This document shows, one piece after another, positions 35,683-45,675 of a stretch of 64,000 nt of DNA; position 1 is the stretch's first letter, and the number at the start of each line of letters is the position of its first letter. Source of the stretch: Lederbergia citrea (GTDB lineage: Bacteria; Bacillota; Bacilli; Bacillales; Bacillaceae_C); NCBI RefSeq assembly GCF_018343525.1, contig NZ_JAGYPH010000002.1:310001-374000 (forward strand), in the 5' to 3' direction. Below the pieces are notes generated by a model. The model made no database searches. It was not told the DNA's origin and worked only from the letters and a program-made list of their open reading frames with translations. Made by a program: the position numbers and the translations under genes.

Positions 35683-36870
35683 TTGGTGGGTGCAAAAAAG
35701 AAAGTAAGAATTGGAATGGTAGGCTATAAATTTATGGGGAAGGCTCACAGCCATGCGTATCGTGATCTTCCATTTTATTTTGACTGTGAAACAGAGCCGG
35801 TTTTACAAGCTTTGGCTGGTAGAGATGAAGAAGGCGTTAAAGCGGCTGCAGAAAAAATGGGATGGCTTTCCTATGAGACTGACTGGCGTAGATTAATAGA
35901 GCGTGATGATATTGATTTAATCGATATCGTAACTCCTAATAATACCCATGCTGAAATTGCCATTGCAGCTGCTGAAGCTGGCAAACACATCCTTTGTGAA
36001 AAGCCGCTTGCCTTGACGATGGAACAAGCGCAACGAATGTATAATGCGGTTAAAAAGAATAATGTTATCCATATGATTTGTTATAATTATCGCTTTTCGC
36101 CTGCAATGCAGTTCGCGAAAAAATTGATAGAAGAAGGTCGGCTTGGTAAAATATATCATATGCGAGCTACATATTTGCAAGATTGGATTATGGATCCGAA
36201 ATTCCCGCTTGTATGGCGGTTGACAAAGGAAGTAACAGGTTCTGGTGCACTTGGTGATATTGCTGCTCACAGCATTGACTTGGCACGCTACCTTGTCGGC
36301 GAATTCGATGAAGTAACCGGAATGATGGAAACGTTCATCAAAGAACGCCCTGTTGCTGAGGTAAGTGGGGGATTGAGCGCTAAATCAGATAGTTCGGTAA
36401 TGAAAGAAGTAGATGTAGATGATGCATCCGCCTTCCTCGTACGGTTTGAAAATGGAGCAATGGGAGTCTTTGAGGCTTCTAGATTTGCCGGTGGAAACCG
36501 AAATGGCAACCGTTTTGAAATTAATGGTTCTAAGGGATCGATCCGCTGGGACATGGAAAGCATGAACAATTTGGAAGTTTATTTTGCCGACGATGAAGCA
36601 GGACTTCAAGGCTACCGAAATATTACTTGTACAGAGGAACAGCATCCATTTGCAGATGCATATTGGCCAGCAGGTCATATTATTGGTTATGAACATACCT
36701 TTATTAACTTGATGACTGAATTAATGAAAGGCTTAAGTGAGGGCTATAGTCCTTCGCCTAACTTTGATGATGGTATCAAAAATCAGGAGATTTTGGCTGC
36801 GATAGAAAAGTCCGTTGAAACACGCGGCTGGGTAAAAGTGGAACAAATGAAGCTAGTAGAGAATGTCTAG
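35683..36870 (+). CDS. Gfo/Idh/MocA-family oxidoreductase A
   Basis: A 395-residue NAD(P)-dependent dehydrogenase. The Rossmann start reads [19 protein letters not shown], the cofactor/catalytic lysine is in CEKPLA, and the central histidine-containing [14 protein letters not shown] fits inositol or sugar dehydrogenases. A TTG at 35683 or the adjacent GTG at 35686 is the start; AAGGAAAGG lies about 11 bases upstream. A second dehydrogenase of the same superfamily follows 72 bases later, so the two probably act successively on a sugar or cyclitol. Substrate is unknown. Confidence 0.87.
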   Translation: MVGAKKKVRIGMVGYKFMGKAHSHAYRDLPFYFDCETEPVLQALAGRDEEGVKAAAEKMGWLSYETDWRRLIERDDIDLIDIVTPNNTHAEIAIAAAEAGKHILCEKPLALTMEQAQRMYNAVKKNNVIHMICYNYRFSPAMQFAKKLIEEGRLGKIYHMRATYLQDWIMDPKFPLVWRLTKEVTGSGALGDIAAHSIDLARYLVGEFDEVTGMMETFIKERPVAEVSGGLSAKSDSSVMKEVDVDDASAFLVRFENGAMGVFEASRFAGGNRNGNRFEINGSKGSIRWDMESMNNLEVYFADDEAGLQGYRNITCTEEQHPFADAYWPAGHIIGYEHTFINLMTELMKGLSEGYSPSPNFDDGIKNQEILAAIEKSVETRGWVKVEQMKLVENV

Positions 36871-36942
36871 AATTGGGAGAGTTCCAAACTTTTAAAGTCA
36901 TCCGGAACACTCATTACACTCAAGCAAGTGGGGGATTACACA

Positions 36943-38046
36943 ATGGGAAAAGTAAAAACAGGTATTATTGGTTGTGGAATGATCAGTGAAATTTATATAA
37001 AAAACATGAGCTCAACCTTCCAAAATCTTGAGGTTATCGCAGTTGCGGATATCGATCTCGACCGCGCAAAGATGAGAGCAGCAGAATTCAATATTCCAAA
37101 GGCATATACACCTGAAGAATTACTTGCCGACAACGATATTGAAATGGTCATTAATTTGACAATCCCTACGGCACATGCGCCAATTTGTTTGCAAGCACTT
37201 GAAGCAGGTAAACATGTGTTTGTTGAGAAACCATTGGCTGTTACGCGCGAAGATGGGCTAAAAGTGTTGGAAACAGCAAAAAGCAAAGGCTTATACGTGG
37301 GATCAGCCCCGGATACATTTCTTGGTGGCGGTCTGCAAACATGCCGCAAGTTGATAGATGACGGCTGGATTGGCGAGCCGATCGGAGCAACTGCCTTTAT
37401 GATGGGAAGTGGGCCTGAGAGTTTCCATCCAAACCCTGACTTCTTTTACGTAGAAGGCGGCGGTCCAATGTTTGATATGGGTCCCTATTATTTAACAGCG
37501 CTAATTAATTTAATCGGACCTATTAAACGTGTGACTGGTTCTGCGAGAGCAACGTATCCAGAAAGAACAATTATGGCTGGTCCGAGAGCCGGTGAAACAG
37601 TTCCTGTTGAAATTCCTACCCATATTGCAGGTGTATTTGAGTTTGCGAATGGTGCGGTCGGGTCGATTATTACGAGTTTTGACGTGTGGGGTTCTCAACT
37701 TCCAAGAATTGAAATTTACGGAACAACCGGCACATTAATCGTTCCTGATCCAAATACATTTGGAGGACCGATTTTTGTGAAAAGGCAAGGGGAATCCGAG
37801 TGGTCCTCAGTTCCTTTCACACATAGCTTTACAGAAAATAGCCGCGGAATTGGTGCCGCGGATATGGCAACTGCCATTAGAACCGGCGAAGCAAATCGAG
37901 CTAGCGGCGAACTTGCTTACCATGTGCTAGATGTGATGCACGCCTTCTTGGATGCAGCGGAAACTGGGAAGCATATCGAAATTTCCAGTGGATGTGAGCG
38001 TCCTGCCGCACTTCCGATGAATCAGGCATCACAGTTTATGAGATAA
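36943..38046 (+). CDS. Gfo/Idh/MocA-family oxidoreductase B
   Basis: A 367-residue dehydrogenase with the start at 36943, eight bases after GTGGGGG; the in-frame GTG at 36928 would overlap that site. The Rossmann motif is TGIIGCGMISEIY, the conserved lysine is in VEKPLAV, and GGGPMFDMGPYYLTAL is the substrate-side motif. Only limited similarity to dehydrogenase A is apparent, so this is not a recent duplication. Such pairs often oxidise and epimerise sugars through keto intermediates; that is inference here. A strong terminator follows. Confidence 0.87.
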   Translation: MGKVKTGIIGCGMISEIYIKNMSSTFQNLEVIAVADIDLDRAKMRAAEFNIPKAYTPEELLADNDIEMVINLTIPTAHAPICLQALEAGKHVFVEKPLAVTREDGLKVLETAKSKGLYVGSAPDTFLGGGLQTCRKLIDDGWIGEPIGATAFMMGSGPESFHPNPDFFYVEGGGPMFDMGPYYLTALINLIGPIKRVTGSARATYPERTIMAGPRAGETVPVEIPTHIAGVFEFANGAVGSIITSFDVWGSQLPRIEIYGTTGTLIVPDPNTFGGPIFVKRQGESEWSSVPFTHSFTENSRGIGAADMATAIRTGEANRASGELAYHVLDVMHAFLDAAETGKHIEISSGCERPAALPMNQASQFMR

Positions 38047-38048
38047 AA

Positions 38049-38080
38049 AAATCCTCCGGAAGACTCCGGAGGATTTCTTT
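38049..38080 (+). terminator. Terminator after the dehydrogenase pair
   Basis: AAATCCTCCGGA and TCCGGAGGATTT form a 12-bp perfect stem with a 4-base loop. Confidence 0.92.
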
Positions 38081-38193
38081 ATTTTACAGCATCCTCATAT
38101 TTTCCTCTATATCGCTTTGCCTGTTCAATTAATGCTTCGTAATCGGCTTTCATCTATTAATCCAGTTTTTCGTAACTCTGTTAATACATGCAT
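38079..38193 (-). pseudogene. Possible frameshifted small gene
   Basis: On the minus strand GAGGTGAAAAA precedes an ATG at 38193 giving MHVLTELRKTGLIDES, which soon stops. The next frame over the same point continues with DYEALIEQAKRYRGKYEDAVK and a stop at 38079. Joined by one frameshift, they would make a plausible 37-residue peptide with a good ribosome site. It may equally be two chance frames. This is the only coding signal in the 430-base gap before katA. Confidence 0.3.
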
Positions 38194-38305
38194 TTTTTCA
38201 CCTCTATAAAATAATGGGAATTAATGATTCATAAAAATTAGAATCTTTGATATAATATAAATAGTTAACTTTAACTCTATTAACTATTTTAAATGATATG
38301 AGAAA

Positions 38306-38318
38306 TGAAAGCGCTTCA
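38306..38318. promoter_or_regulatory. cre-like site upstream of katA
   Basis: TGAAAGCGCTTCA matches the CcpA cre consensus well (TGWAAxCGxTxxCA-like, with central GCGC). It is about 80 bases before the katA promoter, so regulation of katA is uncertain. Confidence 0.45.
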
Positions 38319-38363
38319 CGAGTTATTGATACTGGCTGTTTTCCTAGTATACTGCATTGTTAT

Positions 38364-38378
38364 TTATATTAATTATAA
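38364..38378. promoter_or_regulatory. PerR-box-like operator upstream of katA
   Basis: TTATATTAATTATAA matches the Bacillus PerR box TTATAATTATTATAA at 13 of 15 positions. It lies just upstream of the -35 hexamer of the predicted katA promoter. Confidence 0.6.
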
Positions 38379-38396
38379 ATAAATACTAATTTTCAC

Positions 38397-38425
38397 TTGA
38401 AACAGATTATCAAATTTGATAGAGT
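38397..38425 (+). promoter_or_regulatory. Predicted katA promoter
   Basis: TTGAAA (38397-38402), a 17-bp spacer and TAGAGT (38420-38425). The leader that follows contains AATTAACACTA twice. Confidence 0.6.
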
Positions 38426-38478
38426 GTAATTAACACTATAATTAACACTAACAATACATATAAAGGTGGGGGATTAGT

Positions 38479-39939
38479 TTGAGTAAAAATCATTTGACTA
38501 CAAGTTGGGGTGCACCAGTAGGTGATAACCAAAATTCAATGACAGCAGGATCTCGTGGACCATCGTTGATCCAAGATGTACATTTACTTGAAAAACTGGC
38601 ACACTTTAACCGAGAGCGTATTCCAGAGCGGGTTGTCCACGCTAAAGGAGCAGGGGCGCATGGATATTTTGAAGTGACGAATGATTTATCGAAGTATACG
38701 AAAGCGAATTTCTTATCCGAAGTAGGCAAGCGCACGCCTATGTTTATTCGATTCTCAACTGTGGCTGGTGAATTAGGTTCAGCAGATACAGTTCGGGACC
38801 CACGAGGGTTTGCTGTGAAGTTTTATACGGAAGATGGCAACTATGACCTTGTTGGGAATAATACGCCTGTATTCTTTATTCGCGATGCAATTAAGTTCCC
38901 TGATTTTATCCATACGCAAAAAAGACATCCACAAACACATTTGAAAAATCCAAATGCAATCTGGGATTTCTGGTCCTTATCACCAGAGTCGCTGCATCAG
39001 GTGACAATCTTAATGTCCGACCGCGGTATCCCGGCTACATTCCGACACATGCACGGTTTTGGAAGCCATACGTTTAAATGGGTTAATGCAGAAGGCGAAG
39101 GGGTTTGGGTGAAATACCACTTTAAAACGGAGCAAGGCATTAAGAATCTAGATGTCGATCTTGCAGCGAAACTTGCGGGAGAAAATCCTGATTATCATAC
39201 TGAGGACTTATTCAATGCCATCGAAAACGGCGATTTTCCGGCGTGGAAGCTCCATGTTCAAATCATGCCACTTGAGGATGCTAATACGTACCGTTTCGAC
39301 CCATTTGACGTTACGAAAGTCTGGTCACAAAAAGACTATCCATTAATTGAAGTTGGCCGCATGGTTCTAAATCGTAATCCTGAAAACTATTTTGCAGAAG
39401 TGGAGCAAGCCACATTCTCACCGGGAACACTTGTCCCTGGTATCGAACCATCTCCGGATAAAATGCTGCAAGGCCGACTGTTTGGTTATCATGATGCACA
39501 TCGTTACCGTGTTGGTACGAATCATCAAATGCTTCCAATTAATCGTCCGAAGAATGAAGTGAACAATTATCAACGTGATGGTTCGATGAGATTTGACAAT
39601 AATGGCGGTGGTTCTGTTTATTACGAACCAAATAGTTTCGAAGGACCGAAAGAGACGCCACATAATAAGCAAGCTGAATTTGCAGTTGCTGGTGTGGCCG
39701 ACAGCGTTGGTTATGACCACCACGATCACTATACGCAGCCTGGAGATCTATACCGTCTTTTAAGCGAGGAAGAGCGTGCTCGTCTTGTAGAAAATATAGT
39801 AGGTGCGATGAAGCCGGTTGAAAAAGATGAAATTAAGCTTCGCCAAATAAGTCATTTCTATAAAGCGGATCCTGAATTTGGAACGCGAATAGCAGAAGGG
39901 CTAGGTTTGAAGGTACCGGTGGAGGAAGTATTATCTTAA
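38479..39939 (+). CDS. katA: Heme catalase, small-subunit clade (KatA-like)
   Basis: A 486-residue monofunctional catalase with a TTG start after AAAGGTGGGGG. The active-site histidine is H54 in [13 protein letters not shown], the distal asparagine region reads [13 protein letters not shown], and the heme-ligand tyrosine is Y337 in [12 protein letters not shown]. It disproportionates hydrogen peroxide in the cytoplasm. Length and sequence resemble the vegetative KatA of Bacillus, which is controlled by PerR; a PerR-like box lies upstream. It is a single gene with its own terminator. Confidence 0.96.
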   Translation: MSKNHLTTSWGAPVGDNQNSMTAGSRGPSLIQDVHLLEKLAHFNRERIPERVVHAKGAGAHGYFEVTNDLSKYTKANFLSEVGKRTPMFIRFSTVAGELGSADTVRDPRGFAVKFYTEDGNYDLVGNNTPVFFIRDAIKFPDFIHTQKRHPQTHLKNPNAIWDFWSLSPESLHQVTILMSDRGIPATFRHMHGFGSHTFKWVNAEGEGVWVKYHFKTEQGIKNLDVDLAAKLAGENPDYHTEDLFNAIENGDFPAWKLHVQIMPLEDANTYRFDPFDVTKVWSQKDYPLIEVGRMVLNRNPENYFAEVEQATFSPGTLVPGIEPSPDKMLQGRLFGYHDAHRYRVGTNHQMLPINRPKNEVNNYQRDGSMRFDNNGGGSVYYEPNSFEGPKETPHNKQAEFAVAGVADSVGYDHHDHYTQPGDLYRLLSEEERARLVENIVGAMKPVEKDEIKLRQISHFYKADPEFGTRIAEGLGLKVPVEEVLS

Positions 39940-39953
39940 TAATCATTTATGAT

Positions 39954-39986
39954 GCGGGAGCTATTCATTAGCTCTCGCTTTTTTTA
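39954..39986 (+). terminator. katA terminator
   Basis: GCGGGAGCT pairs with AGCTCTCGC (one G-U), followed by TTTTTTTA. Confidence 0.88.
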
Positions 39987-40135
39987 TTGTTAACGTGTCC
40001 GCTCATACAACTTTTCTATGACAAAGAGCTTTGCTTGTTAATGCAACAAAGGAAATGTATGATAAAATGAACATGTGATTTAAGGAAAGAAGACATTGCG
40101 TCTTATATAATTTTTGCTTTAAGGAGGAAGAGAAA

Positions 40136-41554
40136 TTGTCAAAACAGCAAATTGGTGTAATCGGTTTGGCGGTAATGGGGAAAAACTTGGCATTGAATAT
40201 TGAAAGTCGCGGATATTCTGTTTCCGTCTATAATCGTTCTTCTAACAAAACAGAAGAATTTATGCAAAATGAAGCAAATGGTAAGAATTTTGTCGGGGCA
40301 TATTCTATCGAAGAGTTTGTAAACTCATTGGAAAAACCGCGCAAAATTTTACTTATGGTGAAAGCTGGTAACGCAACGGACGCAACGATTGAATCATTGA
40401 AACCTTTTCTAGAAAAAGGTGATATTTTGATCGATGGCGGAAATACATTCTTCCATGACACGATTCGCCGTAACAAAGAATTGAGTGAAGCGGGTATTCA
40501 TTTCATTGGAACTGGAGTATCTGGGGGAGAAGAAGGAGCGCTTACTGGTCCTTCGATTATGCCAGGTGGACAAAAAGAAGCATACGAGCTTGTCGAACCA
40601 ATTTTCCAAGCGATCTCTGCAAAGGTTAACGGGGAAGCGTGCAGTACATATATCGGTCCAGATGGAGCCGGCCATTATGTGAAAATGGTCCATAATGGAA
40701 TTGAATATGGTGATATGCAGCTAATTGGTGAGGCATACTTCATCATGAAAAATATTTTAGGGCTAAATGCTGAAGAACTTCATCACGTATTTGCAGAATG
40801 GAATAAAGGCGAGCTTGATAGCTATTTAATTGAAATTACTGCAGACATTTTTGCGAAAAAAGATGAAGAAACAGGCAAACCGCTTGTCGATGTAATTTTG
40901 GATACAGCTGGACAAAAAGGGACAGGTAAATGGACAAGCCAAAATGCGCTAGATCTAGGTGTTCCTCTTCCATTAATCACAGAATCAGTCTTTGCTCGCT
41001 GCATTTCTGCTATGAAGGAAGAACGTGTGGCAGCAAGCAAAGTATTAAATGGACCTGAAGCAGTTCCTTTTGAAGGAAATAAGGAAGAGTTAATCGAAGC
41101 AGTCCGTAAAGCGTTATACATGAGCAAAATTTGTTCTTACGCTCAAGGCTTTGCACAAATGCGGGCGGCATCTGAAGAGTATGGCTGGGATCTAAGTTAC
41201 GGCGATATCGCCATGATTTTTAGAGGTGGCTGTATCATCCGCGCTCAATTCCTCCAAAAAATCAAGGAAGCTTATGACCGCGATCCAGGATTGGCGAATT
41301 TAATGCTTGATCCGTACTTTAAGGAGATTGTTGAAAGCTATCAGAAGGATCTCAGAAAAGTCATTGCAGTTGCTGTTGAACAAGGAATTGCGGTTCCATG
41401 TTTCTCAAGCGCCATAGCCTACTACGACAGCTATCGTACAGAAACGTTGCCAGCTAATTTATTGCAAGCACAACGTGATTATTTTGGTGCACATACGTAT
41501 GCGCGCATTGATAAAGAAGGTATGTTCCATACAGAGTGGATGGAAAACAAATAA
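40136..41554 (+). CDS. gndA: 6-phosphogluconate dehydrogenase, decarboxylating
   Basis: A 472-residue enzyme with a TTG start after AAGGAGGAAG. The nucleotide-binding motif is [18 protein letters not shown] with NRS following the second strand, and the catalytic lysine is K183 in [13 protein letters not shown]. It converts 6-phosphogluconate to ribulose-5-phosphate with NAD(P) reduction in the oxidative pentose phosphate pathway or gluconate catabolism. Length fits the GndA/GntZ group. It is flanked by terminators, so it is monocistronic. A lactonase-family gene lies far downstream at 57175. Confidence 0.95.
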   Translation: MSKQQIGVIGLAVMGKNLALNIESRGYSVSVYNRSSNKTEEFMQNEANGKNFVGAYSIEEFVNSLEKPRKILLMVKAGNATDATIESLKPFLEKGDILIDGGNTFFHDTIRRNKELSEAGIHFIGTGVSGGEEGALTGPSIMPGGQKEAYELVEPIFQAISAKVNGEACSTYIGPDGAGHYVKMVHNGIEYGDMQLIGEAYFIMKNILGLNAEELHHVFAEWNKGELDSYLIEITADIFAKKDEETGKPLVDVILDTAGQKGTGKWTSQNALDLGVPLPLITESVFARCISAMKEERVAASKVLNGPEAVPFEGNKEELIEAVRKALYMSKICSYAQGFAQMRAASEEYGWDLSYGDIAMIFRGGCIIRAQFLQKIKEAYDRDPGLANLMLDPYFKEIVESYQKDLRKVIAVAVEQGIAVPCFSSAIAYYDSYRTETLPANLLQAQRDYFGAHTYARIDKEGMFHTEWMENK

Positions 41555-41564
41555 TAAAAGGTAT

Positions 41565-41602
41565 TTTAAAAACCCGATCGAATATTCGATCGGGTTTTTA
41601 AA
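41565..41602. terminator. Perfect bidirectional terminator between gndA and the ROK gene
   Basis: A 38-base perfect palindrome centred at AATATT, with AAAAACCCGATCG arms. The stop codon of the minus-strand ROK gene (41598-41600) lies within one arm. Confidence 0.93.
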
Positions 41603-42791
41603 AATATTCGCCTGCTGCGGCCATTTTTTCATCTGTGACCTGCAAATTTAGATCGGAAATTTCCAAGAAGTTTTTAATGCCATAGACGCATGCACCCATG
41701 ACACACGCCTGTTTACCGAAATCGGAAACGAGCAATTCGTCATAATGACTAATCGTCGATGTAAGACGCGCTTTTATTTTTTTCACAGCATCAGGATATA
41801 AACGGAGCAATTCACTATTTAGGACAATCACTTCGGGATTGTATAAATTAATCACATTATTTAAGCCAATTGATATGTAGTTAATAAAACAATCTATAAG
41901 TTCATGCATCACAGGATCTTTGGCGTCAAGCCAAGCTTGGATGTCGTGGAAATCCGCATTGTGACGACCATACTTTTCAGCCAGCTCTCTAAAAAAGCTT
42001 GATTCCGCTGCATACCTTTCCCAACAGCCTTGGTTACCGCATGGACATGGTTCCCCGTGCGGAACGACAATCATATGGCCAATTTCTCCCGCATATCCGT
42101 GAAAACCCTTCAGAATGTTACCATTCGTCATCATACCAAGCCCGATTCCCGACTGCATCGTAATGCTGAGTAAATGATCGCTTTGATTATGTTTATAGAC
42201 TCTTTCGGCAAAAGCTGTTAAGTTTGCATTGTTTTCTACAAATACTTTAACAGCAATCTTTTTCTCCAAATCCGCCTTTAAATTTTGATTCCGCCATTGC
42301 AGCTGTGGGACAAAATGGATGATTTCTTCGCTCGATACAATGCCATGAACGCCGACCACAACACCGATAATTCCATACGCGCTTTCTTGGCATCTACTTT
42401 TAAAGTCACTTATATAAGTACTAAGCAAATCGAGGATTTCCTCGTAATTAGTAGTTTCTAATTGTACAGTTTCGGTATGGACGGAGTAGCCTAGTAAATC
42501 AGTTAAATTAAAAATAACTTGACCCTTATCGAGGTCAATCCCTAGTGCATAACCAGCTTTGCGGTTAAGAGAAAGAATGATGGGTCTTCTTCCCAAATTT
42601 TTGTGTTCTTGCTGTCCTTCAACAAGCAATTCTTCCTCTAATAAATCAGCAACCTGGACGGAGATTGTGGCTTTATTTAAACCTGTGATTTTCGATAAGT
42701 CTGCGCGTGAAATTCCATCATTTTCAATGATTTTGCTTAATATTAATCCTCTATTTAATTTCTTGATATAGGCTGCGTCGCCAGTAATCAT
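41598..42791 (-). CDS. ROK-family transcriptional repressor (XylR-like)
   Basis: A 397-residue regulator: an N-terminal winged helix (ISRADLSKITGLNKATISVQ near 27-46) and a ROK sugar-binding domain with the zinc site CPCGNQGCWERYAAE. It is divergent from uxaC. A palindrome with TTTGTT and AACAAA arms, resembling XylR-type operators, lies just downstream of the predicted uxaC promoter. It should repress the uronate operon until a uronate or derived sugar binds. Target and ligand are inferred from gene order and the operator. Confidence 0.87.
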   Translation of the reverse strand: MITGDAAYIKKLNRGLILSKIIENDGISRADLSKITGLNKATISVQVADLLEEELLVEGQQEHKNLGRRPIILSLNRKAGYALGIDLDKGQVIFNLTDLLGYSVHTETVQLETTNYEEILDLLSTYISDFKSRCQESAYGIIGVVVGVHGIVSSEEIIHFVPQLQWRNQNLKADLEKKIAVKVFVENNANLTAFAERVYKHNQSDHLLSITMQSGIGLGMMTNGNILKGFHGYAGEIGHMIVVPHGEPCPCGNQGCWERYAAESSFFRELAEKYGRHNADFHDIQAWLDAKDPVMHELIDCFINYISIGLNNVINLYNPEVIVLNSELLRLYPDAVKKIKARLTSTISHYDELLVSDFGKQACVMGACVYGIKNFLEISDLNLQVTDEKMAAAGEYF

Positions 42792-42861
42792 ATAGGCCCT
42801 CCTATTTTAAATATATATAAATTGCGATGGGTTCTTTATATTGTGAAAATTCCCATAATCA

Positions 42862-42890
42862 TTGACGGAAGAGGGATGTGATGCTATTCT
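42862..42890 (+). promoter_or_regulatory. Predicted promoter of the uronate operon
   Basis: TTGACG (42862-42867), a 17-bp spacer and TATTCT (42885-42890), about 70 bases before uxaC. Confidence 0.6.
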
Positions 42891-42900
42891 ACTCATAATA

Positions 42901-42919
42901 GTTTGTTTGGTCAACAAAT
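42901..42919. promoter_or_regulatory. XylR/ROK-type operator
   Basis: GTTTGTTTGGTCAACAAAT has perfect TTTGTT / AACAAA arms with a 5-base centre, the pattern of ROK (XylR) operators. It lies at about +5 to +23 of the uxaC transcript, where binding would block transcription. Confidence 0.68.
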
Positions 42920-42960
42920 GTTTTTGTAAGGGATTTCATTTTATAAAAGGAGGATGTTCC

Positions 42961-44364
42961 ATGAAGTCATTTTTAGGAAAAGATTTTTTATTAAATAATA
43001 GCACAGCGCAAAGTCTTTATCAGCATATTTCCAGCACATTGCCCATTTTTGATTTTCATTGCCATCTAGACCCACAAGAAATATGGGCAAACAAACCGTA
43101 TGAAAATATGTATCAAGTTTGGCTCTCTGGCGACCATTATAAATGGGGGGTAATGAGAATGCACGGAATCGGAGAAAAGTATATTACTGGAGAAGCTAGC
43201 GACTGGGAAAAGTTTTCGGCGTGGGCGGAAACGATGCCTTATTTAATCGGGAATCCGCTTCATCACTGGTCACATATGGAGCTTGAAACTTTTTTTGGTA
43301 TTGATAAAAGCTTATCTCCAGAAACCGCTCGTGAAATCTGGGAGGAGTGTAATGAGAGACTGCAGACACCGGATCTCTTACCTCGCCAATTTATCGAAAG
43401 ATCTAATGTAGCGTTTATTGGTACAACAGATGATCCCGTTTCCGAGCTAAAGTATCATCAACTATTGAAGGATGATCCCTCGTTCAAAACGGAAGTGGCA
43501 CCGACCTTTCGTCCAGATGGCGCCCTATTTATTGAAAGGCCAACATTTAATGAGTGGCTAAAGAAGCTTGAAAAAGTTTCAGGTCAAGACGTTGGTTCTG
43601 TCCGCGATTTAGTTGGAGCTTTAAGGCAAAGGGTGGATTATTTTAACGAGCAAGGATGCCGTGCATCTGACCATGATATTGCCCAAATGATTTTTACAAA
43701 AACTACTCAAGAACATGCGGAAGTGTTATTCCAAAAGCGTATGAGCGGTCAGTCATTGACTGCTGAAGAAATCATTGATTACCGTTCATTTTTGCTTGTT
43801 GAATTAGGTAGAATGTATGCGGAGAAACAATGGGTAATGCAGTTGCATATGGGCGCGATGAGAAATAATAATACAAATATGAAACAGAAAATTGGGCCTG
43901 ATACAGGGTTTGATTCAATTGGTGATTCTCAGGTTGCCGAAGGATTGTCGCGCTTCTTAGATATATTAGACGTTACGGGGGAATTGCCAAGAACAGTTCT
44001 TTACAATGTGAATCCGAATGACAATGCCGTGCTTTCAGCGATGATGGGGAATTTTTATGAAGAAGGTGTTCCCGGAAAAGTTCAATTCGGTTCTGCTTGG
44101 TGGTTTAATGACCATATTGATGGAATGGAAAAGCAAATGAAAGATTTATCTAATGTGGGGCTAGTTAGCCATTTTATCGGCATGCTCACTGATTCGAGGA
44201 GTTTGCTTTCATATACGCGCCACGATTATTTTCGTCGAATTTTATGCAATCTGCTTGGTGACTGGGTGGAGAAAGGGCTGGCGCCAAATGATATGCCAGC
44301 ATTAGAAAAGATGGTTGAAAATATTGGATTTTACAATGCAAAAAGGTTTTTTACGGAGAGATGA
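42961..44364 (+). CDS. uxaC: Glucuronate/uronate isomerase
   Basis: A 467-residue enzyme; the ATG at 42961 follows AAAAGGAGG, whereas an in-frame TTG at 42862 lies within the promoter. The amidohydrolase-like metal motif FDFHCHLDPQEI (H33, H35) and the C-terminal TRHDYFRRILCNLLGDW are UxaC signatures. It isomerises D-glucuronate to D-fructuronate or D-galacturonate to D-tagaturonate, the first step of hexuronate catabolism. It is the first of three genes in an operon; uxuA, kdgK and kdgA are not in the window. Confidence 0.95.
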   Translation: MKSFLGKDFLLNNSTAQSLYQHISSTLPIFDFHCHLDPQEIWANKPYENMYQVWLSGDHYKWGVMRMHGIGEKYITGEASDWEKFSAWAETMPYLIGNPLHHWSHMELETFFGIDKSLSPETAREIWEECNERLQTPDLLPRQFIERSNVAFIGTTDDPVSELKYHQLLKDDPSFKTEVAPTFRPDGALFIERPTFNEWLKKLEKVSGQDVGSVRDLVGALRQRVDYFNEQGCRASDHDIAQMIFTKTTQEHAEVLFQKRMSGQSLTAEEIIDYRSFLLVELGRMYAEKQWVMQLHMGAMRNNNTNMKQKIGPDTGFDSIGDSQVAEGLSRFLDILDVTGELPRTVLYNVNPNDNAVLSAMMGNFYEEGVPGKVQFGSAWWFNDHIDGMEKQMKDLSNVGLVSHFIGMLTDSRSLLSYTRHDYFRRILCNLLGDWVEKGLAPNDMPALEKMVENIGFYNAKRFFTER

Positions 44365-44395
44365 CGAAGAATTAAGCAAAGGAGTGACATAGCTC

Positions 44396-45664
44396 ATGAA
44401 TATTCTTCAAGTTTTATTAAAAGATATTCCGCTGCCCAAAATGGTCAAGGTAAGACAGCGTTTTGGAGATCAAAAGATTGATAGCTTAGAAGAAAAGCTT
44501 AGGGAAAAGTTGAATAAAGAAAATATCGTTCAGCAAATTAAGCCGGGCATGGAAATTGCACTTGCGGTGGGAAGCCGGGGAATAGACCGTCTCCCGGAAC
44601 TCACAGCTGTTACGGTGAGATTTTTAAAGGAAAGGGGTGCGAAACCATTTATCGTTCCAAGCATGGGAAGCCATGGAGGTGCAACGGCTGAAGGACAAAC
44701 GGCTGTTTTAAAGCATCTTGGTGTAACGGAAGAAAGTGCAGGATGTGAAATCCGCTCTTCAATGGAAGTGGTGAAATTAGGAGAATTACGGAATGGTTTA
44801 CCTGTATATTTAGACAAACACGCTTCTAATGCTGATGGAATCGTCGTGATTAACCGTGTCAAACCACATACCGCATTTCGGGGGCCGATTGAAAGCGGTG
44901 TCATGAAAATGATTAGTATCGGTCTTGGGAAGCAAAAAGGTGCTGAAGCATGCCATCAGCTTGGCTTTAAATATATGGCGGAAAATGTTCCGGCAATGGC
45001 CAAAATGATCATGGAAAAAAAGCAGGTATTATTCGGGGTAGCTACCGTTGAAAATGCATTCGATAAAGTAGCGGAGGTTGACGTTTTGGCAGCCGCAGAA
45101 ATCGAACAGAAAGAAGTAGAATTGCAAAAACTTGCGAAACAGCTGTTGCCCAAGCTCCTTTTTGACGAGTTGGAAGTCCTTGTCATCGACGAAATCGGGA
45201 AAAACATTAGTGGAGACGGGATGGATCCGAATATTACCGGGCGCTACCCGACGCCATATGCCCATGGCGGGCCGAACGTAAATAAAATGGTCGTACTCGA
45301 TCTGACGCATGAAACGGAAGGAAATGCGAATGGAGTAGGAACGGCCGATTTTACTACGCAGAGGGTGGTCGATAAGATGAATTTAGAAGTAACCTATGCG
45401 AACGGGTTGACGTCAACAGTCGTGTCTCCAACTAAAATTCCGACCACTTTGGGTAATGACCGCATGGCGCTTCAAGCGGCGATTAAAACAAGTAATATTC
45501 TTGATTTTTCAAAAGTGAAAATGGTCAGGATCAAAAATACATTGGAAATTAGTGAAATCGAAGTGTCAGAAGCATTGCTTGAACATGTAAAACAACATCC
45601 TGAAATGGAGTTGATTTCCGAGTTATATGATCTGGAATTTGATGATGAAGGAAATTTAAGTTAA
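44396..45664 (+). CDS. LarA-like (DUF2088) protein of the uronate operon
   Basis: A 422-residue protein. Residues about 50-200 resemble the lactate-racemase (LarA) N-terminal domain: ALAVGSRGI, PSMGSHGGATAEGQ, then VKPHTAFRGPIESGVMKM. In LarA a histidine pair and a lysine hold the nickel-pincer cofactor; here the related segment has PHT and MKM, so the cofactor question is open. Its place between uxaC and an SDR gene suggests an epimerase or racemase on a uronate or aldonate. No lar maturation genes are nearby. The function is inferred. Confidence 0.72.
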   Translation: MNILQVLLKDIPLPKMVKVRQRFGDQKIDSLEEKLREKLNKENIVQQIKPGMEIALAVGSRGIDRLPELTAVTVRFLKERGAKPFIVPSMGSHGGATAEGQTAVLKHLGVTEESAGCEIRSSMEVVKLGELRNGLPVYLDKHASNADGIVVINRVKPHTAFRGPIESGVMKMISIGLGKQKGAEACHQLGFKYMAENVPAMAKMIMEKKQVLFGVATVENAFDKVAEVDVLAAAEIEQKEVELQKLAKQLLPKLLFDELEVLVIDEIGKNISGDGMDPNITGRYPTPYAHGGPNVNKMVVLDLTHETEGNANGVGTADFTTQRVVDKMNLEVTYANGLTSTVVSPTKIPTTLGNDRMALQAAIKTSNILDFSKVKMVRIKNTLEISEIEVSEALLEHVKQHPEMELISELYDLEFDDEGNLS

Positions 45665-45675
45665 AGGAGATACAT

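Noticed and set aside
42862..42960. N-terminal extension of uxaC
   Set aside because: It covers the promoter and operator; the ATG at 42961 has AAAAGGAGG and fits family length.
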